Below, piece by piece: positions 34,532-44,576 of a stretch of 64,000 nt of DNA. This stretch comes from Belliella buryatensis (GTDB lineage Bacteria > Bacteroidota > Bacteroidia > Cytophagales > Cyclobacteriaceae). Under the pieces are notes generated by a model. The model was given only the letters and a program-made list of their open reading frames with translations. It was not told the DNA's origin and searched no databases. Both the position numbers and the translations under genes were made by a program. Numbering within the stretch: the first letter of the stretch is position 1; each line of letters begins with the position of its first letter. The stretch spans positions 62,001 through 126,000 of the forward strand of contig NZ_FZOK01000010.1 of the NCBI RefSeq assembly GCF_900188245.1, read 5' to 3'.

Positions 34532-37276
34532 ATGGGAAAACTTCTACGCATTATACTTATTTTCACCTTAAGCAGTTCGACCTTTGCTATAGCACAACAG
34601 TATACCATCAAGGGACATATTACAGATGCTAAAACTAAGGAAACGCTACCATTTGTGACAGTAATGGCTGGCCAGAATGTCTATGCTTTGGCTGATGAAA
34701 ATGGGAGATATGAGCTGAAAATAAGCTCTACTTCGGCTCGAAATATAACCTTGACTGTAAGACTCGTGGGTAAAAGAACGGAAAGAATAGAGCTATCATT
34801 GAACCCAAGTCAGAATATCATTACAAGAGATATAATCCTTCAAGACAACGACAATTACATGTCGGAAGTGGTCGTCACTGCCGAACGAGATGATGAAAAT
34901 GTGTCTGTATCCGCATTCAAGCTTGATAAAGATGTCATTGATCAGTCACAAGCTAATAGTCTTGCTGAATTACTCCAATTGATACCTGGACAAGAGATTC
35001 GAAACCCTGATTTGCAAAGTGCCCAAGCCATCAATTTCAGATCTGCCAATACAGGTCAATCTTCTCTCAACAATTCCTTCGGAATATCTATAGTTATGAA
35101 TGATAATCAGCTGAATAACAATAGCAATATGCAAGGAAGAAACCCTATTCAAACAGGCGGGTTCAACTCGCTTGGAGGTAGCAATAGTTTCAGATCCAGT
35201 TCATTTGAAGGTGGCGAAAATCCTGGTGGTGGTTTTGACCTCAGGCAAATCTCAGTGGGGAATATTGAAAAAGTAGAAGTCATCCAAGGCGTGGCATCAG
35301 CAAAATATGGGGATATGTCCAATGGTGCTATTATCATAGAAACATCTGCTGGTCAAGCCCCCCTTAACTTTTCCTTGAGGCAAGCCAGAGCTGATCAGAA
35401 TTTTCAATTATCCAAAGGATTTCAGCTATCAGAAAGACATTCCATATTTGCCAATATTGATTATTTGAATAGTCGTCCTGATTTGAGAGATGCTGTCAAA
35501 TCTTTCAACAGAGTAGGGGGAGGATTGATGTGGAGCGCATTCATAGGATCTGGTAAATTGATCAAAAACACACTGGATTTAAAATATAACACTACTTTAG
35601 ATGATTTTAGGATAGACCCAGACTTTGCCACCGAACGAAGGGTATTATATGAAAGAAGAGGTCAAACCGTTTCAAATAGAACTTACTTCAATTTAGAAAC
35701 CCCGATTTTTGACAATTTCAAAACAGTTTTTTCTTACAATGGAGGTTATGATTATTCCTTTGTTGAGCAGTTTGTCAATCCTGGTGTATTGCCAGTAACA
35801 GGATTCTTGGGCGAAGGTGTAAATGAAGGTACATTCCATCCATCTTCTTATAGAACTACTAGAGCTATTGAAGGGAAACCTGTAAATATTTCAGCCAGAC
35901 TTGACTTTTCAAAAGCCCTGGTCTACAAAAATACAGATCATAATATTTCATATGGGTTCACATACAACTTTAATGGTAATTATGGTGAAGGAAGGGTGTT
36001 TGATCCACTTAGACCACTCAGAACATCTGGGGTAGTTTCTCAATTTGGGAATGAAAGACCCTTAAGCTACAGAGAAATAAATCCCTTTTTAGAGCAGTTT
36101 GGGTTTTATATTGAAGATGGCATCAAAGGAGAGTTTTTAAATAAAGGATACAATCTCAACCTTGGCCTCAGAGTTGATAACCAATTCAATAATTGGAGTT
36201 TTTCACCAAGGATCAATTCAAGATACAATGTCAATGAAAACTTAACTTTAACTGGAGCATTCGGAATTAGCTACAAAGCCCCTGGATTAATTCACCTCTT
36301 TCCTGGCCCACAATTCCAAGATATTCCTTTGATCAATTTCTTCAATGGACGTGAAATAGAGTCACTCTACCTGGTGTATACCTATCAAAGGCCAAATGAT
36401 GCTTCTCAAGTCAGACCCATGCAGGCCTACCAAAGAGAAATTGGGGCTTATTTCAAAAAAGGTTTATTCAATGTAAGTGTGACAGCATTTTTGAACGAGA
36501 ACAAAAATGGATTCTCTGTAAATACAAATAGAGTTGGCCTAGATGTGCCCCAATATGAACTGGTAGAAGTCAGAGAAAATCAAAGACCCATCTATCAACC
36601 AACAGGCGAAGTAAGGATAGTTCCAGTCACAGAAAGACAGGTAGTAAATGGAAATTATGATAGAAGTTATGGCTTTGAAGTAGTAGCCGCTACCAAAAAA
36701 ATAGAACCTATCAACACATCTTTCAGCTTGAATTTATCTTACTATGATAGTTATTATTTCAATGATAACCTGCAATATCTGGAACGAACCAACTTTCAAC
36801 CAGGAGATCCTTTTTGGTTTGGAGTTTATTCTGGTACACAATCCCAAGGAGGAAATGCAAATGGTCTATTTACAATCAATCATCACATTTCAAAACTTGG
36901 CTTGGTCATGGCACTAAGAGGACAAGTTTTTATATATAATTATCAAAGAAGCTTTCCTTCCACTGATCGTGCAGTTGGGTATTTAAATGGCAATATGGAA
37001 TTTGTAGAAATACCAGAATCAGAAAGAGATAGTCCTTTCTATGATATCTTAAGTATAACAGAACAACAAGGTAATTATTTTAGAAGACCTGATTTCACCT
37101 ACTTCAATGCGCACTTCAACTTAAGCAAAAACCTTGGGAAAGGAATTCGTTTCTCCTTCTTCGCTAACAATTTCCTAAATATTCGACCGGAATTATTAGA
37201 TCCAACCACTGGAACTTTCCTCAGCTTCCTCAACCAAGACCCCTACTTCGGTCTAGAATTAAGATTCACATATTAA
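34532..37276 (+). CDS. TonB-dependent outer-membrane receptor
   Basis: A 914-residue receptor with signal peptide, an N-terminal carboxypeptidase-regulatory-like domain (QYTIKGHITDAKTKETLPFVTVMAG, about 24-48), a plug domain (SVSAFKLDKDVIDQSQANSLAELLQLIPG, then KVEVIQGVASAKYGDMSNGAIIIETSAG), and a 22-strand-type barrel ending LELRFTY. An Asn/Gly-rich insert sits in the plug near 200-230. No SusD partner follows, so it is not a typical glycan PUL receptor. It is the first gene after the TCS and heads a run with DUF4876, DUF6850 and cytochrome peroxidase genes. Substrate unknown; a metal complex or small organic ligand is a possibility. Confidence 0.92.
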   Translation: MGKLLRIILIFTLSSSTFAIAQQYTIKGHITDAKTKETLPFVTVMAGQNVYALADENGRYELKISSTSARNITLTVRLVGKRTERIELSLNPSQNIITRDIILQDNDNYMSEVVVTAERDDENVSVSAFKLDKDVIDQSQANSLAELLQLIPGQEIRNPDLQSAQAINFRSANTGQSSLNNSFGISIVMNDNQLNNNSNMQGRNPIQTGGFNSLGGSNSFRSSSFEGGENPGGGFDLRQISVGNIEKVEVIQGVASAKYGDMSNGAIIIETSAGQAPLNFSLRQARADQNFQLSKGFQLSERHSIFANIDYLNSRPDLRDAVKSFNRVGGGLMWSAFIGSGKLIKNTLDLKYNTTLDDFRIDPDFATERRVLYERRGQTVSNRTYFNLETPIFDNFKTVFSYNGGYDYSFVEQFVNPGVLPVTGFLGEGVNEGTFHPSSYRTTRAIEGKPVNISARLDFSKALVYKNTDHNISYGFTYNFNGNYGEGRVFDPLRPLRTSGVVSQFGNERPLSYREINPFLEQFGFYIEDGIKGEFLNKGYNLNLGLRVDNQFNNWSFSPRINSRYNVNENLTLTGAFGISYKAPGLIHLFPGPQFQDIPLINFFNGREIESLYLVYTYQRPNDASQVRPMQAYQREIGAYFKKGLFNVSVTAFLNENKNGFSVNTNRVGLDVPQYELVEVRENQRPIYQPTGEVRIVPVTERQVVNGNYDRSYGFEVVAATKKIEPINTSFSLNLSYYDSYYFNDNLQYLERTNFQPGDPFWFGVYSGTQSQGGNANGLFTINHHISKLGLVMALRGQVFIYNYQRSFPSTDRAVGYLNGNMEFVEIPESERDSPFYDILSITEQQGNYFRRPDFTYFNAHFNLSKNLGKGIRFSFFANNFLNIRPELLDPTTGTFLSFLNQDPYFGLELRFTY

Positions 37277-37291
37277 CTAAAATACACACCT

Positions 37292-38608
37292 ATGAAAAAA
37301 TTATTTTCAAAAATTATGCTGGCTGGAATTGTAGCCTTTTCACTAGCATGCTCTGAAAGAGATGATAGTCCAAGAGTAGAACCAACTGATGTAACTATAC
37401 AAGTCAACCATAGTGAAGATTTCGATCAAGAACCTGCTCAAGGAAGTAAGGTTACTTTAAGAAATACAACTTCTCAACAAACTTTTGAAGGTGAAACCAC
37501 AGCTGATGGCTCAATCATCTTTGAAGCTGTTCCAAGTGGAATATATGATATCAGCGCAACGATCACCATGGATGCTGAAGCATTCTTTAATTTTGCCGGA
37601 TACCTTCCTGATGGGGAAGAGGTAGTTTTTAACGCCAACCAAACTGCTGTACCCATCAACACCACGGCTTCATCCTTTACGGTAGAACTTCTAGCTGGTA
37701 GACTTGGTAACCTTGTGATCAAACAAGTATATGCTGCAGGATCTGATAGAGTAGACGGAGCACTCTTCAGAGATCAATTCATAGAAATTCATAACAACTC
37801 CACAGAAACTCAATACATGGATGGTCTATACATCATGGGAGTATTGGGAAGATTGGCAAATTCAGTTCAAGACTTCACTCAACCTGATGGACAATGGGAC
37901 TGGACCAAATCTGTAGGAATGAATGCAGAAGGCGACCCAAATACTGATTATGTATACTCCAAGTGGTTGTACCAATTCCCAGGTTCTGGACAGCAATATC
38001 CCGTAGAACCAGGCGCTAGCATCATTTTAGCAGCTACTGCTGTCAATCACAAAGCTCCTTTTGAAGGAAACGACGGCAATACAATTACTGTCAACAATCC
38101 AGACTTAACAGTAAACCTTAGTAATGCCGATTTTGAAGTATACCTCGGAGATGACGTCCCTACACCATTAGCTTCAGATATTGATAATCAATCTGTTCCA
38201 AATATGTTAAACATCCAATGGCAAGGCACTGATTTGATTTTAGATAATAGAGGGAGAGAGTCAGTGGTAATATTTGCTTCTGATGTTGATGTCAGAACTT
38301 TTCCGAGATATGCCACGCCTAATTCACAAAATATCACAAACAATACCGTTTTAAGATATCAAATCCCTAAATCACTGATCATTGATGGTGTAGAAGGACA
38401 AGAGTCTCCGACTAATCAAGTTCCTAAGATGCTTCCGGTTGATATTGATGCTGGATTCTTCTATGTACCAGGTGGCTCATTTTCTTCTGAAGCAGGATTT
38501 AGATTGACAGCCAATACTTTCGGTGATAGAAGAGTGATGAAAGATTCTAATAACTCTGAGAATGACATTATAGGGAAAAAAGCTGATCCAAAAGGATTTG
38601 CAGATTAA
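37292..38608 (+). CDS. DUF4876-like lipoprotein
   Basis: A 438-residue lipoprotein (lipobox SLAC, Cys20). An N-terminal transthyretin/prealbumin-like repeat (GSKVTLRNTTSQQTFEG, then IIFEAVPSGIYDISATI, about 50-90) is followed by a domain with LGNLVIKQVYAAG, DQFIEIHNNSTETQYMDGLYI and FPRYATPN, the layout of DUF4876. Found 15 bases after the TonB receptor gene. Surface-exposed lipoproteins next to TonB receptors often capture the ligand; that role is inferred here. Confidence 0.8.
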   Translation: MKKLFSKIMLAGIVAFSLACSERDDSPRVEPTDVTIQVNHSEDFDQEPAQGSKVTLRNTTSQQTFEGETTADGSIIFEAVPSGIYDISATITMDAEAFFNFAGYLPDGEEVVFNANQTAVPINTTASSFTVELLAGRLGNLVIKQVYAAGSDRVDGALFRDQFIEIHNNSTETQYMDGLYIMGVLGRLANSVQDFTQPDGQWDWTKSVGMNAEGDPNTDYVYSKWLYQFPGSGQQYPVEPGASIILAATAVNHKAPFEGNDGNTITVNNPDLTVNLSNADFEVYLGDDVPTPLASDIDNQSVPNMLNIQWQGTDLILDNRGRESVVIFASDVDVRTFPRYATPNSQNITNNTVLRYQIPKSLIIDGVEGQESPTNQVPKMLPVDIDAGFFYVPGGSFSSEAGFRLTANTFGDRRVMKDSNNSENDIIGKKADPKGFAD

Positions 38609-38624
38609 GACTATCTATTCAAAA

Positions 38625-38647
38625 AAGGGGGGATATTTCTCCCCCTT
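38625..38647 (+). terminator. Hairpin between the DUF4876 and DUF6850 genes
   Basis: AAGGGGG (38625-38631) pairs with CCCCCTT (38641-38647) around a 9-nt loop. No long T-tract follows, so it may be a partial terminator or mRNA-stability element that lowers expression of the genes behind it. Confidence 0.5.
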
Positions 38648-38680
38648 CTCTATTCTAAAACAGAGTATCGTTCTCTATCT

Positions 38681-40204
38681 ATGAAAAAACTATTCTACAT
38701 ATTAATCCTTTTAAACTTTAACTTTTCGGTCTTCGCTCAACAGGCTGACTGGAATGAAAAACTGCTCTTGAAAAGCACTCAAGTGTATTTGGATCAATTC
38801 GCGATCCAACCACTACGATCGACCTTGATAGGGCAGGAATTTGGGTTTAGTGGTGCTTATTGGGATTATACAGATGGAGAATTTCATACCATCCAAATGC
38901 CAGAAAAGGAAAGAAACTATGGGTTCTTTAGCTATGGCAATAGGGAAGTAAAAGGTTGGTTAATAGAAGGATACTTCCGGTATCAAAATCAAAAGCAAGA
39001 CAGTGTAGGGTGGAAGCAAACGAGAAATGTTAACGAAACTCCTTATTACTATGGCAATATTAGGCGAGGAAATTGGAGAAATGAAATTTTCAATTCCTAC
39101 ATCAATGCCAGCAAGTTTTTCTTTGGAGATAAACTAGGAATTGGAATTGGTGTAGACTACTCACTGCAAACCCACAGCAGAGGAAATGATCCAAGGCCTT
39201 TGATTAATTACTATTTAATCAAACCAAAGGTACAAATCTCCTATCGGTTTATTGAGAATCATCAAATAGCAGCAGGTGTACAAATCTTGAGTGCAAAGGA
39301 AAGAGGATCTGTATCTAATTTCAATCAAAGCAATGATAGCTTTGGACGTTCAGAATATAATATTTATACCATGATGGGAGGTGCTTCTTTCAATTTACTA
39401 AGAAGACCCAATTACGAATTATTTGATGAAGGTTATGGCATTTCAGCTGCTTATTACTACACTGGTGAAAACCTCAAAATAAGTAATGAATTCAATTACT
39501 CTCTTTCCCAAAAACAATTCAATAGAAGAGGGGTAGAAGGATCTCAAAGAATTTTTGAAGAAATCGGCTTTTATGATATCGACATAATCGAAAATAAAAT
39601 CTTTGTAGAATACCAGAATCAAAGCAGCGTAATTCAAGCAGTAGGAAAGCTACAAGTCAGCCAAGGAACTGATTTCAATAACCTATTGGTTGGGAACAAC
39701 TTCCAGCAAGATGATTATAGTTATGGCTTGGATATTTTCTATACCTTCAAAAATCTAAATAATTTCAATTTATACTCCACGATTAATCATAATACGCATG
39801 CTATGCGGGATTTTAATGCAAGTCATGCTTATGAAATCATCAATTTTAACTATGGTATTGGTGCTCAATTCCCATTAAAGGTTTCCAAAAAATTGACCTT
39901 TTACCCTGAACTTTCGATCAATTGGAATCAGAATCTAGACCAAATTGTAAACATCATTCCCAATCAAATCAATGTCGTCAGTAGAAGCATCATGATTCCA
40001 AATATTGACTATTTCAGTTCTGAATTTAGACAAATCCAGGCAACACTATCAGCTAGATACAGCTTGGGAAAATTTGATCTTAACCCAGTCATATTTGGTA
40101 ACTTCAACAATTTTCAACCATTAACTACACTCAATTCGGACTATTTTGAAATAAGGAATACACAAAGACAGACCATAGGATTCAGCATCAATTTTATCCA
40201 TTGA
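38681..40204 (+). CDS. DUF6850-like outer-membrane beta-barrel protein
   Basis: A 507-residue protein with signal peptide (MKKLFYILILLNFNFSVFAQ). The whole mature part is alternating beta strands with many Tyr/Phe/Asn turns (for example FIENHQIAAGVQIL, GYGISAAYYYTGENLKI), ending in FSINFIH. This is the layout of the DUF6850 barrels that accompany DUF4876 lipoproteins in Bacteroidota. Function not established; possibly an accessory pore. Confidence 0.75.
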   Translation: MKKLFYILILLNFNFSVFAQQADWNEKLLLKSTQVYLDQFAIQPLRSTLIGQEFGFSGAYWDYTDGEFHTIQMPEKERNYGFFSYGNREVKGWLIEGYFRYQNQKQDSVGWKQTRNVNETPYYYGNIRRGNWRNEIFNSYINASKFFFGDKLGIGIGVDYSLQTHSRGNDPRPLINYYLIKPKVQISYRFIENHQIAAGVQILSAKERGSVSNFNQSNDSFGRSEYNIYTMMGGASFNLLRRPNYELFDEGYGISAAYYYTGENLKISNEFNYSLSQKQFNRRGVEGSQRIFEEIGFYDIDIIENKIFVEYQNQSSVIQAVGKLQVSQGTDFNNLLVGNNFQQDDYSYGLDIFYTFKNLNNFNLYSTINHNTHAMRDFNASHAYEIINFNYGIGAQFPLKVSKKLTFYPELSINWNQNLDQIVNIIPNQINVVSRSIMIPNIDYFSSEFRQIQATLSARYSLGKFDLNPVIFGNFNNFQPLTTLNSDYFEIRNTQRQTIGFSINFIH

Positions 40205-40235
40205 TTGTCAAACCCAAATAATTTAGAGTTATCAA

Positions 40236-41360
40236 ATGACTAAGCGTAAAATCATCATATTATCTACCATTACTTTGCTGACCTGTATAGGATGGGTTCA
40301 AGTCTCTCAGAAGTATACAGCGGACCAACTCAGACAAATTTATTCTCAGCCATCTGAACATTGGCCTGAGCCACATGTAGACGAGGATGTTGAATTTAGA
40401 GAAATTGGCTTGATGCCTGACAATCCGTATAGAAATGTAGATTCCCTCAAACCAGTGATCGAATTAGGTAAAGTACTTTTCTTTGACCCTAGATTATCTT
40501 CATCAAATCAAATCAGCTGTGCTACTTGTCATGATCCAGAATTAGGCTGGTCAAATGGAAGATCTCAATCTGTAGGTCATAACCATCAAGTAGGAAAAAG
40601 AAACTCTCCAGGGCTCAACAATATTTGGCAAACAGAACCTCTTTTCTGGGATGGTAGAGCTGCCACTCTGGAAGAACAAGCCTTGATGCCTGTGGAAGAT
40701 CCGATAGAAATGCACCAGAAAATTCATTTTTTACCAACGAAGCTTTCCAAAATTGAAGGATACAAGAAATACTTCATAGAAGCCTTTGGAGATGATTCTG
40801 TTACAACAGAAAGACTTTCCTCTGCTCTTGCTTATTTCCAACGATCCTTAACAAGTCGTACAAGTGACTTTGACCAATTTATGAAAGGGAGAAAAGATGC
40901 ACTTTCTGACGAAGCTATCCAAGGAATGCATTTATTCAGGACAAAAGCCCGATGCATCAATTGCCATAACGGACCATTTTTTACCGACAATAAATTTCAT
41001 AATCTAGGCTTACACTTCTATGGAGGAAGGTTTGAAGATTTAGGTAGATTTGATTTTACAGGTGATCCAAAAGATATTGGCAAGTTTAAAACTCCTTCAC
41101 TGAGAGATGTCATGTATACAGGACCATGGATGCACAATGGCTTCTTCAATGATATCATGGGAATCATGCAGATGTATGATAATGGGATGGCAAGACCCAA
41201 ACCACGACCTGGAATGGAAGATGATCCAAACTTTCCTGAAACATCACATTTACTCAAGAAACTAGACTTGTCACTGGAAGAAAAAGAACACTTAATTGCC
41301 TTTCTTCATGCACTCTCTGCACCAAATTTTAGAATGGCAAGACCTGAAATCCCTAAATAA
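40236..41360 (+). CDS. Di-haem cytochrome c peroxidase (CCP/MauG family)
   Basis: A 374-residue periplasmic or membrane-anchored protein with an N-terminal hydrophobic helix (about 5-22). Two c-type haem sites: CATCH (Cys95-His99) and CINCH (Cys240-His244). Typical flanking blocks are LGKVLFFDPRLSSSNQISC, RNSPGLNNIWQTEPLFWDGRA and KFKTPSLRDVMYTGPWMHNG. The family reduces H2O2 or oxidises exported substrates. It is the last gene of the cluster with the TonB receptor, followed by a terminator. Its place in the cluster suggests oxidative processing of the imported ligand, but peroxide defence is also possible. Confidence 0.93.
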   Translation: MTKRKIIILSTITLLTCIGWVQVSQKYTADQLRQIYSQPSEHWPEPHVDEDVEFREIGLMPDNPYRNVDSLKPVIELGKVLFFDPRLSSSNQISCATCHDPELGWSNGRSQSVGHNHQVGKRNSPGLNNIWQTEPLFWDGRAATLEEQALMPVEDPIEMHQKIHFLPTKLSKIEGYKKYFIEAFGDDSVTTERLSSALAYFQRSLTSRTSDFDQFMKGRKDALSDEAIQGMHLFRTKARCINCHNGPFFTDNKFHNLGLHFYGGRFEDLGRFDFTGDPKDIGKFKTPSLRDVMYTGPWMHNGFFNDIMGIMQMYDNGMARPKPRPGMEDDPNFPETSHLLKKLDLSLEEKEHLIAFLHALSAPNFRMARPEIPK

Positions 41361-41365
41361 AAAAA

Positions 41366-41398
41366 AAGAGGCTGTCCCTACATACGAGACAGTCTCTT
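41366..41398. terminator. Terminator ending the TonB/peroxidase cluster
   Basis: Arms AAGAGGCTGTC (41366-41376) and GACAGTCTCTT (41388-41398) pair over 11 bp with one G-T wobble. It lies between converging genes and has an A-run on the left, so it can terminate both strands. Confidence 0.85.
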
Positions 41399-41420
41399 AT
41401 AATTTGAATCAATATAAAAC

Positions 41421-44183
41421 TCACCTCAATCCATCCCAATTAATCAGTGCATTCCAAACCATAGGCGCATCATGATGATTGAGGAATCTATGCAATGGAT
41501 CAAATGTGAAGGCTAAAACATTGCCTCGACCAACAGGCACATTGAATACAGTTCCATGACCAATGATCTCTTGTTCATTTCTTACCATACCAGCAACTAC
41601 ATAAGGCTTTGATTTTTCTTCCTTAGCTTCCACCTTCTCACTTTTAGGCTTATCAGTCATCCCAAGAATTGGGCCTTCATAAGGAATCTCATCTTTCAAT
41701 GGCTTGCTTCCATACTGCACAAGCATCAAATCTCTGTTGTATTTATTCGTTTGCAACAATGGACCATTACCCCTAAAAATCGAAAATTCCTCTGGATATC
41801 CATTGACAATTGGTGAACTGGATTTTCTCACTTTTGCCATCACAATAGACCCCGGATGGAATAAACTACCCGAACTGACTGGACTCAACTCAGGTGCAAG
41901 ACCCAATTCCGCCATGATAGCTGCACTATTTTCTAAGGCTATCAGCAAGCCGCCATCTTGTACAAATTTTCTCAAATGCTCTATGCCCCCAAATCCAGGT
42001 CCACCTGTCATATCACTGGTAGAAGCGGGAACCCCATGGCTCGGGAATTCGGCTGTTTGGGTATAGGGCATAGGTCCAAATTTGCTGTCTACTCCATTGA
42101 TAAACATTTTTGCATTGCCTCTCACCCGAGGAATCAAGATCACATCATACTTAGATTTCAAGTTTCCAGCCTTCAACTCGTCCTTATCGATCGAAGTATA
42201 AGGAATTCCCCTCTGCTCAAAAGTATACCTTGACCAGCCTTCATCTTGGGTATTGTACCAGGTATGATAGATGGCTACTCGTGGAAGGTTGATTGACTTC
42301 TGTTCAAATCTAGAAAAATCAGCTGAACTTGCTTCAAAATCTAATCCAAAAGTTTCTGCTAACTGTTTGATTTGGTTCAAATTTGTTTTAGTAATAATTA
42401 CAGAGCCAGCGGGAAATACTTTCTCGTTGATTGATTCTGTTTTCTTCAAAACAGTAATTCCAGCATTCTTATTTTGTTGCTTGAGCGCATATAAAGCTGG
42501 AAGGACATTGTTTTGAGCTTGATAAGTATGGATAAAAGCATTGCCGCTGCCATCCACTTTTCCATCGTATTTCACCTCTTCTGTTAAAAGTTTATAAGAA
42601 GATAGATTTTTGCCATCTAGCTCACCCAAAGCATCTACCTCAACTCCATATAAATTGGGTAAAGTCCAAGCGATGGCATCATAAGGAGGAAATTTGGCAT
42701 CTTTTGGATAGGCCTGAGGAGTCATCAATGAAACCAAAAGATTTCTATAAGGCTGCTCAGATAAAACCAAGTATTCATCCGCTGATTCATGTACCTCTAT
42801 ACCTTGAACCATCAATTGATTGGCTAAGTAAGCAACCATAGCAGGATCCCTTTGTGCTTTGGCAATCGTAAAAGCTTTAGGTCCTTCTGTTCTACCTTTT
42901 TCTACGCTGTTGAATCCTTTTTTATAAAAATTTCGAAGCAACATTTTGCCATTATTGGCGGCATAGGAAAGAGAAGCAATCACTCCTGTTTGCGTATAAT
43001 TGATATTATTTCTAAAAGACCACAATACTTGTGGCGTAGCAGGATCTGGTCTATACCATTCTTTGGAAGTTGCGAGATCACCCGCATAGCGAGAGGTAGA
43101 CAGATCTCTCAAATAAGTATCTGCACCTGCATTGCCATAAGTTTCATAGAAACGACCGTTGGAATTATGATTATTAGCTACCCAAATACCATATCCTGGC
43201 CACCAGCCATCATAAAAAGCCCATGTGAATGCTCCTGGCATCCCTTGTGCAGCCACTTCAGCCACATCATGATTGCCCATTACTTGCCATTCACTTTGGG
43301 TAATCGGGTCTACAAAGTCATTATATGGCCCAGTCCCTGTAGAAACGTAGAGTAGGGGAACAGACTCGTGTAAATCCAACATCACAGTTGGGTGAAATTC
43401 AAAAAACCCTTTGAAGATGGATTTTGTGATGGCTTGTGAAACTTGTAGTCCATCTCTGTTATTGTCATGAAAAACATATTTACCCCAATAGGGTACTGAC
43501 CTTGGAAATCCATCATCAAATAACTCTCTACCTTTAGTGTGTCTGTAATACCAATCCACTTGTTTATCCCAACCATCAGGTTCAGAAACAGGATTGATGA
43601 CTGTAATGATATTTTCTCTAATTTCTTTGATATGAACAGCCTCAGAAGTCACCAATCGATAAGCTAGTTCCATCAACATTTCTGGGGCCCCCATCTCGGT
43701 AGCGTGCATACCCGCGCTCACATAATATATAGGTTTAGCTGTTTCGATGATTTTTTCGGCCTCTTCCACACTGGTCTTCCTAGCATCAGCCAAAAGCGCT
43801 GTTTGTGTTTTGTACTGATCCAAATTCTGGATTGATTTTTCATCTCCTATGACAATCAAATAAAACTTTCGACCTTCCTCTGTTTCGCCCATTTCCTGCA
43901 TGTGAACCATGGGGGAAGTTTCAGCTAATTGCTGATAGTAGGCGTAAATCTCAGAAGTTCTATGAACATGCCCTTCTTCGCCAATGATATGTCCAAAATG
44001 CTTCAAAGGAGAAGGAATATTAGGATGAACAACAAGATCCAGTAAAGACTGAGGCAAAAACCGCTTGTCTGTTGTAAAATCCTTGATCTTCTGATTATAT
44101 ACCTGATCTATTTGCTGAGCATTAACCTGACCTAGGTATAAAAAAAAGATCAATAGCAGGATAGCATTGTAACGTTTTTTCAT
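41421..44183 (-). CDS. M14-family zinc carboxypeptidase with C-terminal GATase1-like region
   Basis: A 920-residue secreted peptidase with signal peptide (ending GQVNAQ near 23). Zinc ligands are the HxxE motif in SAGMHATEMGAPE (His160, Glu163) and His272 in DLHESVP. A long C-terminal region from about 620 includes RVAIYHTWYNTQDEGWSRYTFEQRGIPYTSI and GVPASTSDMTGGPGFGGIEHLRKFVQDGGLLIALEN, resembling the DJ-1/GATase-like domain fused to some Bacteroidota M14 enzymes. Probably degrades exported peptides. Stands alone. Confidence 0.88.
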   Translation of the reverse strand: MKKRYNAILLLIFFLYLGQVNAQQIDQVYNQKIKDFTTDKRFLPQSLLDLVVHPNIPSPLKHFGHIIGEEGHVHRTSEIYAYYQQLAETSPMVHMQEMGETEEGRKFYLIVIGDEKSIQNLDQYKTQTALLADARKTSVEEAEKIIETAKPIYYVSAGMHATEMGAPEMLMELAYRLVTSEAVHIKEIRENIITVINPVSEPDGWDKQVDWYYRHTKGRELFDDGFPRSVPYWGKYVFHDNNRDGLQVSQAITKSIFKGFFEFHPTVMLDLHESVPLLYVSTGTGPYNDFVDPITQSEWQVMGNHDVAEVAAQGMPGAFTWAFYDGWWPGYGIWVANNHNSNGRFYETYGNAGADTYLRDLSTSRYAGDLATSKEWYRPDPATPQVLWSFRNNINYTQTGVIASLSYAANNGKMLLRNFYKKGFNSVEKGRTEGPKAFTIAKAQRDPAMVAYLANQLMVQGIEVHESADEYLVLSEQPYRNLLVSLMTPQAYPKDAKFPPYDAIAWTLPNLYGVEVDALGELDGKNLSSYKLLTEEVKYDGKVDGSGNAFIHTYQAQNNVLPALYALKQQNKNAGITVLKKTESINEKVFPAGSVIITKTNLNQIKQLAETFGLDFEASSADFSRFEQKSINLPRVAIYHTWYNTQDEGWSRYTFEQRGIPYTSIDKDELKAGNLKSKYDVILIPRVRGNAKMFINGVDSKFGPMPYTQTAEFPSHGVPASTSDMTGGPGFGGIEHLRKFVQDGGLLIALENSAAIMAELGLAPELSPVSSGSLFHPGSIVMAKVRKSSSPIVNGYPEEFSIFRGNGPLLQTNKYNRDLMLVQYGSKPLKDEIPYEGPILGMTDKPKSEKVEAKEEKSKPYVVAGMVRNEQEIIGHGTVFNVPVGRGNVLAFTFDPLHRFLNHHDAPMVWNALINWDGLR

Positions 44184-44287
44184 AGTGAATTAATTAGTGA
44201 TCATTCAATCTACAAAAAATCTATCCAATCAGATATGGCATTTACATGAAATCCATTCAAAATCGATCAATGGTCAAAATATGTCAA

Positions 44288-44479
44288 TCATCGAACACCG
44301 AGCAACCTAAAGGGTAATAAAAAAATACTCCTGATCAAATCAAACGACAGATTGATCGCAAAACCTAATAATCTAAAGGGAAGCAGTAAAAGCCAAACGA
44401 TAGGATAAAGGAATAATGCCAATATGGCAATAGGCCAACAGATGATCAAGAGTATCAACCAAAGCAGAAATGTCATCAT
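44288..44479 (-). CDS. Small hydrophobic membrane protein with internal repeat
   Basis: A 63-residue protein made almost wholly of hydrophobic residues (two helices, about 3-34 and 38-57). The octapeptide LLPFRLLG occurs twice (32-39 and 54-61), 22 residues apart. No family recognised. Supported by uninterrupted frame, double ATG start and composition typical of small conserved membrane proteins; expression is unproven. Confidence 0.55.
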   Translation of the reverse strand: MMTFLLWLILLIICWPIAILALFLYPIVWLLLLPFRLLGFAINLSFDLIRSIFLLPFRLLGVR

Positions 44480-44576
44480 ATTTAATTTTTTTAGATCTAC
44501 TCACAAAATAGCTTCCAAACTTAAAATGGGTGTTCTAATGTATAATTTCATCATTTTAACATCAGTAGATGTCCTA

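Noticed and set aside
41704-43355. Long + strand open frames inside the M14 peptidase gene, up to 167 codons
   Set aside because: The peptidase frame is complete with zinc ligands; the antisense frames lack recognisable domains.
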